64,000 nucleotides of DNA. Source: Spinellus fusiger (lineage: Eukaryota > Mucoromycota > Mucoromycetes > Mucorales > Phycomycetaceae). Every line of letters begins with the position of its first letter. The first letter of the stretch is position 1. The stretch spans positions 372,001 through 436,000 of the forward strand of contig JALLLS010000017.1 of assembly GCA_025094145.1 (NCBI GenBank). Reading direction: 5' to 3'. Below are positions 21,272 through 35,943 of the stretch, piece after piece. The notes under the pieces are model-generated. The model searched no databases. It was not told the origin of the DNA and saw nothing but the letters and a program-made list of their open reading frames with translations. The translations under genes were made by a program, and so were the position numbers.

Positions 21272-22972
21272 ATGGCCCTCATGTCAGCCTTGCACCGTAT
21301 AGCCCCTGTGGCTTCCATGGCCAAGAAAGCCGTTATGGTCTCTTCCAAGCCTGCTATTGGTTCTCTTGTCCAAAAGCGTCTTCAGTCCACCACTGTTGAA
21401 GTAAATAAAGTTCTCCTTTCCTATTTCCCTGAACAACTATAGACACATAACAGCAGCAACAGCAACCACTACTACTACCCCACCTCCTTCCATGACTGTT
21501 TTCTATCTACCTACCTACCTACCTATCTATCTATCTATCCATCTATCTATCTACCTATCTACCTATCTACCTATCTACCTATCTACCTATCTCTACAAAG
21601 AGAGACAGAAAAGAAAAGAGAGAAATTGATGTGTTTCTATTATTTTATTCTTCTTGGTTAGATGACTGTACGTGATGCATTGAACCAGGCCTTGGAGGAA
21701 GAAATGCTGAGAGACGAAAAGGTCTACTTGTTGGGTGAAGAGGTAGCCCAGTACAATGGTGCCTACAAAGTAAGTTGAACACTCTATCTACACACAGAGA
21801 AAGAGAAAAGAAAAAAAAAGAAAAAAAAGAAAAAAAAATTGGGGAAAAGTTGGGAAAGAACGGGAAAATATGGCAAAGTGAGCTTAAAATAAAGAGAGAG
21901 AGAGAAAGAATCCACCTTTTGTACCTATCACCAATGGACCCTTTGACATGTGCTAGGTTACCAAGAACCTGTTGGATAAGTTTGGTCCCAAGCGTGTCAT
22001 TGATACTCCCATCACTGAAATGGGTCTGGCTGGTTTGGCTGTGGGTTCTGCCATGTCGGGTCTTAAGCCTGTCTGTGAATTCATGACATTTAACTTTGCC
22101 ATGCAGGTAATAAACAAGGAATCCTAGAGCGAAGAAAGAGAGGGAAGAGAAGGGAGCTGACGTTGTTTGTATGTGCAGGCCATTGACCAGATTGTCAACT
22201 CTGCTGCAAAGACCCACTACATGTCGGGCGGCACTGTCACTTGTCCCTCGGTCTTCCGTGGCCCCAACGGTGCTGCTGCTGGTGTGGGTGCCCAGCACTC
22301 GCAGTGCTTTGCTGCCTGGTATGGATGCATTCCCGGTCTCAAGGTGGTGTCTCCCTGGAACTCCGAGGATGCCAAGGGTCTGTTGAAGGCCGCCATCCGT
22401 GATCCCAATCCTGTGGTGGTGCTTGAGAACGAGCTCCAGTACGGTCTCTCCTTCCCCATGTCCCAGGAGGCTCTGTCTGCTGATTTCGTGCTGCCCATTG
22501 GTAAGGCCAAGGTGGAGCGTGAGGGCAAGGACATCACTATTGTCTCCCATTCCCGCTCGGTTGGCTTCTCTCTCCAGGCTGCTGAGGAGCTTGCCAAGTC
22601 GGGTGTGTCTGTCGAGGTGATCAACCTGCGCTCCATCCGCCCCCTGGACATTGACACTGTGATTGCCTCTGTCAAAAAGACCCACCGCCTTGTGACTGTC
22701 GAGGGAGGCTGGGCTTCCTTTGGTGTTGGCTCCGAGGTGGCTGCTCAGATTGTAGAGTGTAAGTAGAAAGTACGCTATGCTATTGAGGCTTGACTGACGG
22801 ATGGGATGGAATGGAAATAGCCGATGCCTTTGATGTGCTCGATAGCCCCGTCATCCGTATTGGTGGTGCTGATGTGCCTACACCCTACGCCGCCAACCTT
22901 GAGAGCTTTGCCTTTCCTGATGAGAAGGTGATTGTGAAGACTGTGAGAGAGATCCTCGACAAGAAGATCTAA
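21272..22972 (+). CDS. pdb1: Pyruvate dehydrogenase E1 component subunit beta, mitochondrial
   Basis: Five exons (21272-21400, 21662-21769, 21957-22106, 22179-22758, 22821-22972) encode 372 residues, the usual length. A basic presequence of about 40 residues is followed by [15 protein letters not shown], the thiamine-site region with [16 protein letters not shown], then [37 protein letters not shown] and [20 protein letters not shown]. The C-terminal domain has [23 protein letters not shown] and [12 protein letters not shown]. With the E1 alpha subunit it forms the heterotetramer that decarboxylates pyruvate in the mitochondrial matrix. Codon use in exon 4 is markedly C/G-ending, as in highly expressed genes. 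Intron 1 holds a CTAC/CTAT tetranucleotide repeat (about 21510-21590). Confidence 0.97.
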
Positions 22973-23814
22973 GACAAGAAGACAAGTGACTGTGCTTATC
23001 TACTTGATAACTCATCATAGTTATATAACTCATCATAGCTATATAACTCATCACTATTATCTAATCATTATCTAAATGTGTGTGTGTGTGTGCTGTACAA
23101 ACAAAATAAAAAATAAAGAGACATTCCATAGTAGGACAATGAGAGAATCATGACAAGAAAAGAAAAAGAGAAAGTGGGTCCTCCATTTCAACCCCCGACA
23201 AAGACAACAGGCCCTTTACTGTGCAGGGTATCTGTGCCCTTCAAAGTGTAGCTATTTCGATCCACACACTTCATCCTAGTGTTGAATAAGAATCCGCGGA
23301 CATTGGAAGTAAATAGCCATGACATCGTTGTCTTTCTGATTCAGTCTCCGCAGGGAGTAAATGAATGTACTTTCTGCATTCGTCATCCGTAGTGAACCCT
23401 GTCGTCATTGTACTTTTTTTTTTTTTTTTCTTTGCACACAAATAGAAATAGCATAAAATAGCAGCATGGCCATCGATCCCCCCCCCTTCCTTCCTTCCTT
23501 GCTTGCTTGCTTTTGTCCATTCCTAACAAATACACATAAATATAGCCCATCTTTTTTATTCTTCTTCAGTTCCTTCTTTCTTTTCCTTCCTTTCTTTTCC
23601 TGTTAAGAGTCAACGCTGATTCTCACTGCAAAACAGGCCAAAATTACAAGTCCGTTCTTTCTTTTTTTTAAATCCAGAGAACACACCTCCAACTCAAAGA
23701 AAAAAGAAAAGGCGTGCTATATTTTCTCTCTTTTTCTTATAAAATTATACAGTCCATTCCATTGTTATACAGTGCAATTCCTCACCATCACCACCCACCA
23801 CCACCCACCACAGG
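22973..23814. other. pdb1-kinase spacer
   Basis: Contains TATAACTCATCA repeats (about 23000-23060), a (TG) run, poly-T at 23410-23430, CTTC/CTTG tetranucleotides at 23490-23510 and CCACCACCCA repeats just before the kinase start. One small minus-strand ORF is listed separately. Confidence 0.6.
23188..23325 (-). CDS. Small ORF, 45 residues, unknown
   Basis: MSWLFTSNVRGFLFNTRMKC and a tail with KGTDTLHSKGPVVFVGG. It starts with ATG and the composition (no long runs, balanced codons) differs from the low-complexity DNA around it; the GC content is higher than the flanks. It could be a genuine micro-protein or the last exon of a longer minus-strand gene, since the sequence upstream (to 23405) is also open in another frame. 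I do not recognise it. Confidence 0.3.
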   Translation of the reverse strand: MSWLFTSNVRGFLFNTRMKCVDRNSYTLKGTDTLHSKGPVVFVGG

Positions 23815-26043
23815 ATGCTCAGTCAAATCAAAACCCTCTTCCAAAAGAAAAGAAAAGGTAAACACCAATGTCAAAAGCTGAGCTTGCATCCTCACACCAA
23901 CACTCTATGTCTCCACAGAAAATACATCTCTTGAAAAGTCCACGGATGTAGCCACTCGTATTATCAAAGAAGAAAACCACCGAAAAACACAAATCCCTGT
24001 ATATCCTGGACTAGAACGATATGAAATGATTGAGAAGATAGGAGAGTAAGTGAAGTTGGGATAGAAACTAAGGCAGGAGAAATAAAATAAAATAAATATA
24101 ATAAAAAGGTCACCCAGTGCATGCATTCTTATTCTTATTCTTATTCTTATTCTTATTCTTATTGATCTTTCTCTCTTTCTCTCTTTAGTGGCGCCTTTTC
24201 CAATGTCTACAAGGCACTCGACAAGGAAACAAACAAAAAAGTTGCCATTAAAGCCGTCAGAAAACATGAATTGACAGCCTCAGAGGTAGGTGCTTTATGA
24301 CAATGACTATTCATTGGCCAATAAAGACTCCTATTCCTACAATAAACATAACACACTCTTTTTGTTGATCTATAGCATGGTAAAAGCCATCTTCATCCCA
24401 ACATGAAGAAAAAGACCAAAGTCACAGAGGTAAGCGAGGAGAAAAGAGCTGGAGAAAGAGAGAAAAGGGCCACCCACCCATGTCTCCTATTAGAGAGCCA
24501 ACATTCTTAAAGAAGTACAAATCATGCGCACCCTCCAACATGAGAACATTGTTGATCTGATCCAATTCTCAGAATCCGATGACTACTACTACATTGTCCT
24601 GGAGCTGTGTGAAGGAGGAGAGCTCTTCCATCAGATTGTAAAGTTGACCTACTTTAGTGAGGATCTGGCTCGTCATGTCATTGTCCAAGTGGCACAGGGC
24701 ATTCGATATCTCCATGAAGTGTGTGGCGTAGTGCACCGGTAAGTGGACACCCCAGAGACACTCCCTGCCATGGATCCTACAAAGAATCCTGCCAAGGGAG
24801 ACGGACAGAAAGACTAACTTACTTTGCATGCAGTGATATCAAACCAGAAAACATTCTCTTTGATCCAATCCCCATCCAACGCTCTTCCAAACCCTACAAC
24901 CCATTCCACGATGAAGACAAGGAAGACGAAGGTGTATTTGAAAAGGGCCTGGGAGGGGGTGGCATTGGCAGAATCAAACTCGCTGACTTTGGTCTCTCCA
25001 AGGTCATTTGGGACAGCTCCACCCTCACACCCTGTGGCACGGTCGGCTACACTGCACCTGAGATTGTACGGGACAAAAAGTACTCCAAATCCGTCGACAT
25101 GTGGGCCATTGGCTGTGTTCTTTATACCATTCTGTGTGGATTCCCCCCCTTTTACGACGAGTCCATCCGTGCCCTGACAGAAAAGGTGGCGCGTGGACAG
25201 TATACCTTTCTCAGTCCTTGGTGGGATCCTATTTCTGATTCAGCCAAGGATCTCATCAGCCATCTTTTGTGTGTGGATCCAGACGATCGCTATACCATTG
25301 ACCAGTTCTTTGAACATCCGTGGGTGACAGAGAGTGTGTTTGTCAAGAAAGACGCGGCATCCACCAGAGGGCCTCTTCATGTCAAGCCCAAGACTCATCC
25401 CTTGGATGCCCGTGCACTGGCCATGCAGAATGCTGCCAACAAAGTACAGCAACACTACCAGCCCCTCCATTCATCTCTGGGAATGTCTCAGGGAGTGTCT
25501 CAAGGAATACCTCATGGAATGTCTCAAGGAATACCTCAGGGAATACCTCAGGGAGTGGCCTATCCAATCCAAGAAAGGGCACAAGGAGTAGAGTCTACAA
25601 CACGACGCAAAGATCTCTTTTCACCTGGAGTTGCTTCTATCAAAGAGATTCTGGATATTACCTATGCTGTACAGAGAATGGGAGAGAGCAAAACAAGACG
25701 AGCCAATGCTTCTGTGATGGCTCAGGGTGCTGGGTTCATGGGTGGGTATGACTCTATATCAGAAGACGAGGAAGACGAGGAAGACGAACAAGACAAAGAA
25801 AAGGAAAAGGAGAGTAGAAAGGAAGAAGCCTCTGTTAGCCAACACAAGGCCATAGCAGAGACACTGGCCAAGAAAGGCCACGGTCTTATCCCAACCGGCC
25901 CATCTGCATCCACAGTAAAGGAAGTACCTGCTGCTACAGTCAAAAGGCGTCATAAAAATGCATTCCAGCTTGATCTTAGCAAGGCCACTTTGCTAAAGAA
26001 CCGAGGTGCATTTCACCAGACTGTTCCTCCTGTTTCCACCTGA
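23815..26043 (+). CDS. CAMK-group serine/threonine protein kinase (Rck2/Srk1-like)
   Basis: Six exons: 23815-23857, 23919-24045, 24189-24285, 24376-24429, 24494-24738, 24834-26043; 591 residues. Kinase subdomains in order: IGDGAFSNVYKA glycine loop, VAIKAVRK lysine, HENIVDLIQFSES, VLELCEGGELFHQIV hinge, HRDIKPEN catalytic loop, LADFGLSKV, GTVGYTAPEI, DMWAIGCVLYTILCGFPPFY and HPWV at the lobe end. A 20-residue insert follows the catalytic loop, and an insert between the Lys and the alpha-C helix is also seen, both as in fungal Rck1/Rck2/Srk1, the MAPKAP-like kinases downstream of Hog1/Sty1. The C-terminal tail has tandem GMSQGIPQ units (25480-25560), a Glu/Asp run and a basic end with RRHKNAFQLDL. 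The stress-kinase role is inferred from similarity. Confidence 0.9.
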
Positions 26044-26226
26044 TATATGTGTCCATAGTCTCTTCTCTTCTGATCTTTCTTCCTAGTGCTTATTGTAATT
26101 ATTCTCTCTTCTCTTCTCTCTTATGATGAACTCTTGTTTTATTTTGTTGTACGATTTTTATGCATTAAAGATCAGGTGGTATAAGAGCTTCTTGTTTTAA
26201 TAATAAAATCAATCCATCCCATACAA

Positions 26227-27526
26227 TCACTGTGCAAGAGCATGAGGATAGCCCTGCTCATTCAACAAGGAAGCCTCTTCTCCCAGCACACGGGGTCCGT
26301 CGTGTGTCTTTGTATGCAACAAACGACTCACACTACCTGCAGCATACACAGGCACCACCTGTTGGAATCCAGCATGAGGAGGCTGGTAGTCCTGCAACAC
26401 CGCCCCTTGCAACACACCATACGTGTCCTTGAAGTAGGCCTCTGCATTGTTAGGAGGGAAGTAGTGTGCAATCAATTGAATGATCTCACGCATGTTCTGC
26501 TTGGGAGCATAGATCACTGCATTGGGTCCAGCATCAAAGGTATAGGCTGCCTTGAGCTTGCCATCAGGACTGGTTCTGTTGTACTCGTGGATCAGTTGAA
26601 TAATACCACGCGATGTGTCATTCAAATAGAAGATGGGAGGAAAGGTGTCCAGGCACACGGCATGGAATTGGTTGGAATCACGCATGGTCAACTCTGCAAA
26701 TGTCTCGAAATCACGGTCAAGAATGGCTTTTTTCATTCTCTCCATGCGTCCAGGCACCACCTCAAGACGCTCCTTCATCAATGGACTGGACTGGAGAGTG
26801 TTCTGCATGCCCTGAGTAGACGAGGTGCCCTTTTTGGCATCAGAAACAACACAGACAAGAGCCTCAAGGTCAGGCCAGTGGGTCTCGGGGGCGACCTGGA
26901 CAGCCAAGGAGTCTGAGCCATCTGTCTCCTGGCCCATCTCCCAAGCAACAAATCCACCAAACAGAGAGCGACAGGCAGAACCAGAGCCCTGGCGAGCAAT
27001 ACGCGACAGGTCGGACATGGACGTGTCGAGGTCAAAGGCCTTGGCTAATGTAAAGACAAGAGCAGCAAATCCAGAGGCAGAGGACGCCAGGCCTGCAGCG
27101 GTGGGGAAGTTATTTTCAGAGCAGACATGGAGAGAGTAGCTGGACAGGGGCTCAAGACCTGGTGTTTTTTCCTCCATGGCCTTGCGGAGAGCACGGGTTT
27201 CTCTGAAGCAGTTGTGCATGCGCTTGCTTTTGCTAATGTCTTCTTCAATGCCATTGAGCCAAAGACGGTCGCTGCTGTACTCTTTGCCTACAGAGACTGT
27301 GGTTTTGCTGTGGAGAATGTCTTGTGAGAGTGTGACAGAGAGAGAGTCATTGGTAGGAAGAATAAGCTGGGTCTCTCTCTTTCCCCAGTACTTAATGACC
27401 TGTGGGTGAACAAAGTCAGTATAATGTGTGTGTGTGTATTTTTTTATCCTATGGTTACGTAAGGGGACAAGAGTCGGGTGGACTTACAGCAATATTGACA
27501 GGTGCAGTGCAGGTAACCGTCTTCAT
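26227..27526 (-). CDS. mvd1: Diphosphomevalonate decarboxylase (mevalonate pathway)
   Basis: Exons 27488-27526 and 26227-27399; 403 residues, standard length. MKTVTCTAPVNIAVIKYWGK, with KYWGKR, and TNDSLSVTLSQ are the N-terminal signature. NNFPTAAGLASSASGFAAL is the GHMP phosphate loop, ARQGSGSACRSLFGGFVAWE holds the conserved Ser/Arg region, and AYTFDAGPNAVIY carries the catalytic Asp. The enzyme makes isopentenyl diphosphate from mevalonate-5-diphosphate with ATP, feeding sterol and carotenoid synthesis. Exon 1 is only 13 codons, with the intron right after the NIA motif. A TATA box lies 48 nt upstream. Its 3' end meets the kinase gene (convergent, 183 bp). Confidence 0.96.
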
Positions 27527-27573
27527 GATGAGAGGAAAAGGAAAAAGAAACAGGTCTGTGCGGACTTGGGTTT

Positions 27574-27581
27574 ATTTTATA
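27574..27581 (-). promoter_or_regulatory. TATA box of mvd1
   Basis: TATAAAAT on the minus strand, 48 nt before the mvd1 start codon, matching the spacing seen at other genes here. Confidence 0.5.
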
Positions 27582-27747
27582 AGGAATAGAAGGGACTGCT
27601 TTATAATGGGCTATTTAAAGGCACGTCCCACCCCGCTGATCTTCAGTCAAAGAAGAAAAAAGAAACCCCGCTTTTCTCTATTAAGATCCAATACTGCTTT
27701 TTATTTCTATTTATTTTATTTTTATTGTCTATCACTGCAACTCTTTA

Positions 27748-30263
27748 CACACCAGGAGATCTTTAGGATATAAAAGGAAATAGCCAAACTACAATTGTTT
27801 AAGAAATGACACATCGATTTGAGAAGGAGCAAAAATAAATTATGTATTCATGTTAGTTTTTAAATAAAGATTATTATGTAGATTTACCTGTAAATATCTG
27901 AATCCCGAAGGAAATCACTTTCGATGTGGCGATATATAATATGAATACGAATATCTATTCTTATGTGGCTGTATAGATACCTTTTGATGCATTCACATCT
28001 CTGTTCCAAACAATTCCGCAACTTTGGCAAGCGCGGATATTGTTGAAATTTACCAATACTTCGGTGAGGTTATTTGTGTTATAAGTGTGGCAGATCTTGA
28101 GAACAAAAATAAGAGTAACTGTTAGAAGAGCATTTTATATTGGGTGAGAAGTCAATCACATTTACTCTCGATGTTCGAAATTTATCAACATCAACCACAA
28201 GAAGATCACCATCTTTGTCTTTTTTTTCAATGATTGATATAAAATTTTTGTCAAACCAACACGACGACCTTTAAATTTGATATTATCTTTTACCTTTATT
28301 CCTGTGCCATAAACAACAACTGGCAGGCTGGCAGGTATTCATATCCGAACAAGAGGACAATAGGAATTTTCACAAGTCACTTGCTTAATCAAAACCACCA
28401 AAGTAATGCAGACTACAACAACATTCTAGAAAGAAAAGAATTGCTTAAAGAACAGTTGCCTAGTTACCTGTTATGATCAAATCGTGTTGTGTTCCTGTTC
28501 ATGTATCCTCTTTGATTTCCCTAGACTATACTTTATTCCAATACTCTATTTTTTTGTCCCTTCTAGAGACCAAATATCTATACATTTATCTCTCTAGTGG
28601 TCCTGTTGATAACCACAGTATACCTTTATTGCAGAATAAAAGATTTATTTTACAAAGCTACATAGTATAGATCTTGAGGCTACTTATATACATATCTTTT
28701 TAAGCTATAAGGATCAAAGCTATACGATAATAACATCTCAGTAAATTCAGAGATGGATTTCTTTTTCTTGTCCTATGTATGTTTCAGGGAAGAGAGAAAC
28801 CCCTCTTACAATAAAATCACTTTCTGGAATTCTATGGACTTGAAATACAGGACCAAGATTATACACACTGTAGGATAGGGCAGCCACCTTTCCCAGTCTG
28901 CTTGGATATTCTATGAAATCGATAGCTATTGCTTGAGAATAGCAAATTAGACAAATTCATAGTAAAAAAAAATAGCAAACTAGTATAAAAGTATAGTTGT
29001 CTACATCTTTAATAAAATAGACTTTGATCCAAACAGCTTCCTAGAGTATAAACAAGATAGGCTTTAAGAACTTGAACAACTGACTGCTTATTGTTCTCGA
29101 CTTGTTTTCTTTGGTTGGTTAATGTGTTTGAAAAGAACCTTTTCACTGTCTGTCTGTCTGTCTTGGCATTGACTATGGACTGTGTAATTAAACACTATAA
29201 AGTTGGATAAAAGGAAGAAGTAAACCTGACATTACAACTCAGTCACTGCATTTAATGTTTAACATACATTGTCCATAAAATAGAACCAAACTCACTTGTG
29301 TTAAGAGCATTGTAGACATTCATTGACTCAATCTTTATAATCACTTCAACAACTATCTTATTGTAACTGGTATTAACAATAGTACTTGATGACAACAAGG
29401 TATTGTTTCTAATACTGGGCTTTAGGCTCAAGGCAAATAGAGTGTGAATTGTTTGACTTGTAAATCTAACTTATGAATTTTAACTTAATTATAGGAAAGT
29501 AAAGGCTAAAGTGATACCTCACCAGAATGAAAATATTTTCTATTCTTTGGTCTTGTTATTATCTTGTTATTTCTTACACTGTCTATACAACTTAATATTT
29601 AAGCACTTATTGAGATAAGCATAACTGAGCAAGGTAATGTGCTATTATTAACAAAGAGAAACAATAGAAGGTGATAGACACCACCAAGGACTATTCTTGA
29701 GATAAAAAGGTAAGCAGTGTCTTCATCTGGGCTTGAGCTCATTGTATTCCATAAGACATAGTATTGACTCTTCTTCTAATAGATAACATATGGATTATTA
29801 TTCTCAAGACAGGCACTAAGTACAAGGTAAGCCTATTATCTCTCTTGATTGAACTATTACTAATACACTCTTCTGTTATTAGATAGGTTAAGACTCTTTC
29901 TCAAGTCAGTCTCAGGCGGTCTTCTTCCTTCTATACTGTCTAGAGTGCCTAGGGTGTATTCTCTAGTGATATCTATCTCCCAATAACAAGGCACAAGGCC
30001 TTTAGGGTATATATTCTATTGCTATGAGAGAACACATTTAGGCAGTATCTATAGTCATAATACACTATTACAATAAACAATTTTATCCACCAACACTATA
30101 TTTTATTGATAATACAATTTGATAGTGAAGTATACTACAAAAAGAAGTAGTAGTTTAGATGCTTGCAAACCTATTCATCTTAAACACAGTTCCATAAAAG
30201 GTAAATAAATGTCTCAAAAGGAAGGAGATATCACCACTTAAAGGCCAAAAAATCTCCTGGTGT
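27748..30263 (-). mobile_element. Element B: 2.5-kb relative of element A, decayed
   Basis: The left end is CACACCAGGAGATCTTTAGG, identical to element A. The right end, read inward, is CACACCAGGAGATTTTTTGG, so B has the better-preserved inverted repeats. TA flanks both ends. 27748-28095 is nearly identical to A. B then lacks about 300 bp present in A (the region before the V-I-A-Y-G segment) and, after 28622, has about 1.5 kb that A lacks. Part of that extra DNA (about 29934-30130) is shared with element C. No transposase ORF survives. The mosaic pattern suggests A, B and C are different deletion products of a longer element. Confidence 0.8.
27961..28286 (-). pseudogene. Fanzor C-terminal remnant in element B
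   Basis: The zinc-finger exon (27961-28095) is open for 45 codons and nearly identical to that of element A, but the first CxxC pair is CHTY and so has lost a ligand. The preceding exon (about 28166-28286) has a one-base loss in an A-run that breaks the frame. The residue at the RuvC-II position is Lys instead of Glu (VDVDKFRTSR). Three independent lesions mark this copy as dead. Confidence 0.75.
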
Positions 30264-30436
30264 GTACAAGTCAGAAAGAGAAAAAAAGAGAGAAAAAGAG
30301 AAAAAAAGAAAAGAAAATACTTTGAACTGTACGTGTCCTTGGAGAGATCGTCCAGTGATCACGTGTACAGTGCACTCTGGAGACTGCCATGAGACTGCTT
30401 GCTACCCATGGTCCCTTGTTGGGCTGTTACTTATAG

Positions 30437-32878
<2,442 letters not shown>

Positions 32879-34191
32879 TAAAGTGTCTGTAATTCTCTTT
32901 GCATCCATTCATAGAATAATATTCTCTTATAGATAAACATTATAGACTGTATTCACAAGGGGGCTGCTTGTTTGTTGTCGTGCTATTTAGACAGCAAAAC
33001 TGTGTTTATGTCATTAGCCTTTCAACTTTTTTTTTTATTTCTTTGCCTTTGTTAAAAATGAGCTTCTTTCTCTCTCATAAAACTCTAAAAGTAATTCCTA
33101 GAGTCAAGATAGAATGGCTGTTCAGTCTAGTTCTTTATGGTCAACGAAGCCTATACTCAATGGATCATGGATGAACTTTTTTTCTTTTTGTATTTTATAT
33201 CTTTGATATTACTACTGATACAATCTGTTTCTTATTTAATCATTGTTTCCTGTGTTAAATAGTATTGACTTGTCAGTGTTATTCAATATGCTCCTTTTCT
33301 TCTCAAGATACACAGACAATATTCTTTTCTCTATACAATCTAAAAGAACATTCTCTCATTTTTAACCATGTTCATTATGACAATAGTTACAAATGGATTA
33401 TTCAAAAACAACACGACAATGTAAAGTATTTTTGATGTAGACACTTGAAATACATGCTGTTGATTAATGAGTGTATATCTGATACTTTCCGTAGTCTTGT
33501 TAGGATGATCTTGCTATCTGTGGTCTCATATGACACATTGATATTTCTATTTGATATAAAGAATAATGATCCAGTGATCGTTAAATCAATAGATAGTTGA
33601 AGTTGAATGTACATCTGGTCCAGACCTAAAGACTATGGTGGATAGAGAATGAACTTGTGAAGTAATAAATAAAGACATAACTCCTTTGTTTATAGTAAAG
33701 GTACCTCTTCTTATTGTGTCTAATGAAAATAATAATTTTATTTTTCTCTTTATCCTTGAGGCTATCGTCTCCCCTTCTTTTTTCATCCTTCATCTTTTTG
33801 GTCAGTGTTATAAGTTTTGTCATCCCAACAGCAGATATTAAAGGTTTCAAGTGTAAAATATTCATTTGATTGAGTTTATTTACTTGGATCCACTCTTTAT
33901 TTTTGTAAAATTGAGATAAATGTTGAAAAAGGTATTATCTATACCGTTATATAGATTCCTTATGTTGTTTGTTGTCTATAGAAATAACGAATCTCGGTGG
34001 CCTTTTTAACAAGTGCAAATATCAGCACAGTTGGCGGTGTGTTATGATACACTACCTATGTTAATATGTGGAGTTGATAAAGATAGAATTAAATTAAATT
34101 TATATGAAATGAAATGAAAAGATAGTATAGAGTATATCAATTACAATAACTTGTTCAATGAATAGTTAACAAAGAAGAATGTTGCTTGACT

Positions 34192-34227
<36 letters not shown>

Positions 34228-35743
34228 GCAATCACTCTTCTTGAGAGTATATTATATTCACTTCAAAGCCAATACAACTCCACTGAATTAGAACACTTAT
34301 AATAGAGAGGTGAGTATTTTAGAAATTAGAATCTACTGTAGAGATAGTCAGGTTCTCCTGACACTCGACAGTCACTGTTTCAGATACTAGTAATAGGAGA
34401 AAAGCTAATTAGGTGACAAGAAGGACGATAGCACACTAGAAAGTATTTAAAGACATATTTTGAGACTACAATAAAATCATTGAACTTCTATTATCTTTTT
34501 TCTGTGTACTGCCCTTAGAAGCTCGGCTTTCTAAGCAATCGTGCAAGTCTGGTTTTGTTCTTTCTTTTGTTCTGTTCTGCTCATTTCTGTCCCTTGGTTA
34601 TTCTCTTGTTTTGCTCCTGTATCTGGTCGATACATACCCTCTGTCCCTTTCGTTGGTCTTCGTCGTCGGTACCTCTTTTTCTGTTCTCCGGAAGCCTCTG
34701 CTCCACTGAGCATCCCACACCATCCCACAAATCGGTCTTCTTTGTGTCTCCCCTGTATCAGTAGCCCTCTTACCAGAGACCTACGCGCTGGCAACAAGAT
34801 CCCATCGCCCAACATTACACTACTAATAACTAACCCTACTTTTATAAACCTGGGTTTTATCTTTCTTCCCTACTGTTTTTATTTGTTTATTTTCATTTTA
34901 GCAAGTAGTTGTATCTCACTTGTTGTTCATCTTTTGCTCCTAAAGAACTATCCTACTTTCCATGGCGTATGATATGTATCTGTAGTGTGGTATTGTCATT
35001 GAAATGTATAGATTCAACCTTTGGACACGGATACTATACACTACTAATCAATAGAAAACAATGTATTTGTTAACTAGGTTTGTTAGGCATTTATTAAGCT
35101 GAATAGATATGAATTTATAGTATTATTTCTTCACACCATACGTGATTCTGGTAGGCATAAAAGAGACATGGGATAATATACTTCTTCAATGAGCAACAAG
35201 AGTACAATAAAATGTATAAAATAGATCAAAGCATTCTATAATACAGTAATTACACTAGACTCTTGCTGTAATTAGTTTTTTTTTAACTTATAACCCCTTG
35301 GAAGCTAATCAGTACATCTATTTTGGTTGAATTTTTGTTTGTTTATTTTGACTAACTGATTATTATTTCTACAGATCCCTCATTTAGACTCTAGCGTACT
35401 ACTCTCCCTTTCACTAAACCTCTCTGTTAAAAATGAACACCTTTAGTATTCAATGCCAGCAATGGCTTAGGCAAAACATTGCTGTAAATGCAAAGTCAAT
35501 TATATCAATACCACCACCCGTGTCCATTGGTATACATACACAACTCATAGGCAAAAGAAGAGGTATTATCTCATGCTTAAATTGGAGGGGTAGTAAATTT
35601 GCCAATCGCAAATTACATAGCCTACAAAGACACAAACTACGCTCTGCTCACTGCTCTCTTTTTATTTCCTTATCAGCAGTGCTATTGAGTCGCTGTCTCT
35701 TGCTGACTTGCTTTGATTTGTTCCTTCTAGAAACTTTGTTACT
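32879..35743. other. 2.9-kb AT-rich gene desert
   Basis: No exon chain could be built on either strand. Contents: AT-rich DNA of near-random appearance, an (ATT) run at 34194-34227, and a distinctly more GC-rich island at about 34520-34820 that contains a 94-codon minus-strand open frame rich in Arg/Gln/Glu (GEQKKRYRRRRPTKG). A possible upstream coding exon of the RecQ gene (35433-35590) could not be joined in phase. Confidence 0.55.
34194..34227 (+). repeat. (ATT)n microsatellite
   Basis: Eleven or so perfect ATT units in the desert upstream of the RecQ gene. Confidence 0.9.
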
Positions 35744-35912
35744 ATGCAAATAGGCTGTTTAGATTACAAGACGTGGTTCACAACAACAGTTCAATCCTAT
35801 CTTCTTGCTTCTCATAGTGATACATTTGTTGTATATCCCTACGAACAAGGCCTTTCTCAATCCAAAGTTCCTCTTGCAGCAACAATCACAGGTACATAAA
35901 GAAAAGAACAGA

Positions 35913-35943
<31 letters not shown>

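Noticed and set aside
21645..22685. 346-codon minus-strand open frame
   Set aside because: Antisense shadow of the GC-biased exons of pdb1; the sense frame is an unmistakable pyruvate dehydrogenase E1 beta.
26242..26916. 224-codon plus-strand open frame
   Set aside because: Antisense shadow of mvd1 exon 2.
34541..34972. 143-codon plus-strand frame
   Set aside because: Begins without ATG and is Phe/Cys/Leu-rich from a pyrimidine-rich strand; no splice partners or family resemblance.
35433..35753. 106-codon frame upstream of the RecQ gene as its first exon
   Set aside because: It starts with ATG, but no donor in it joins in phase to the next RecQ exon without a weak, non-consensus site; left as an open question in the RecQ entry.
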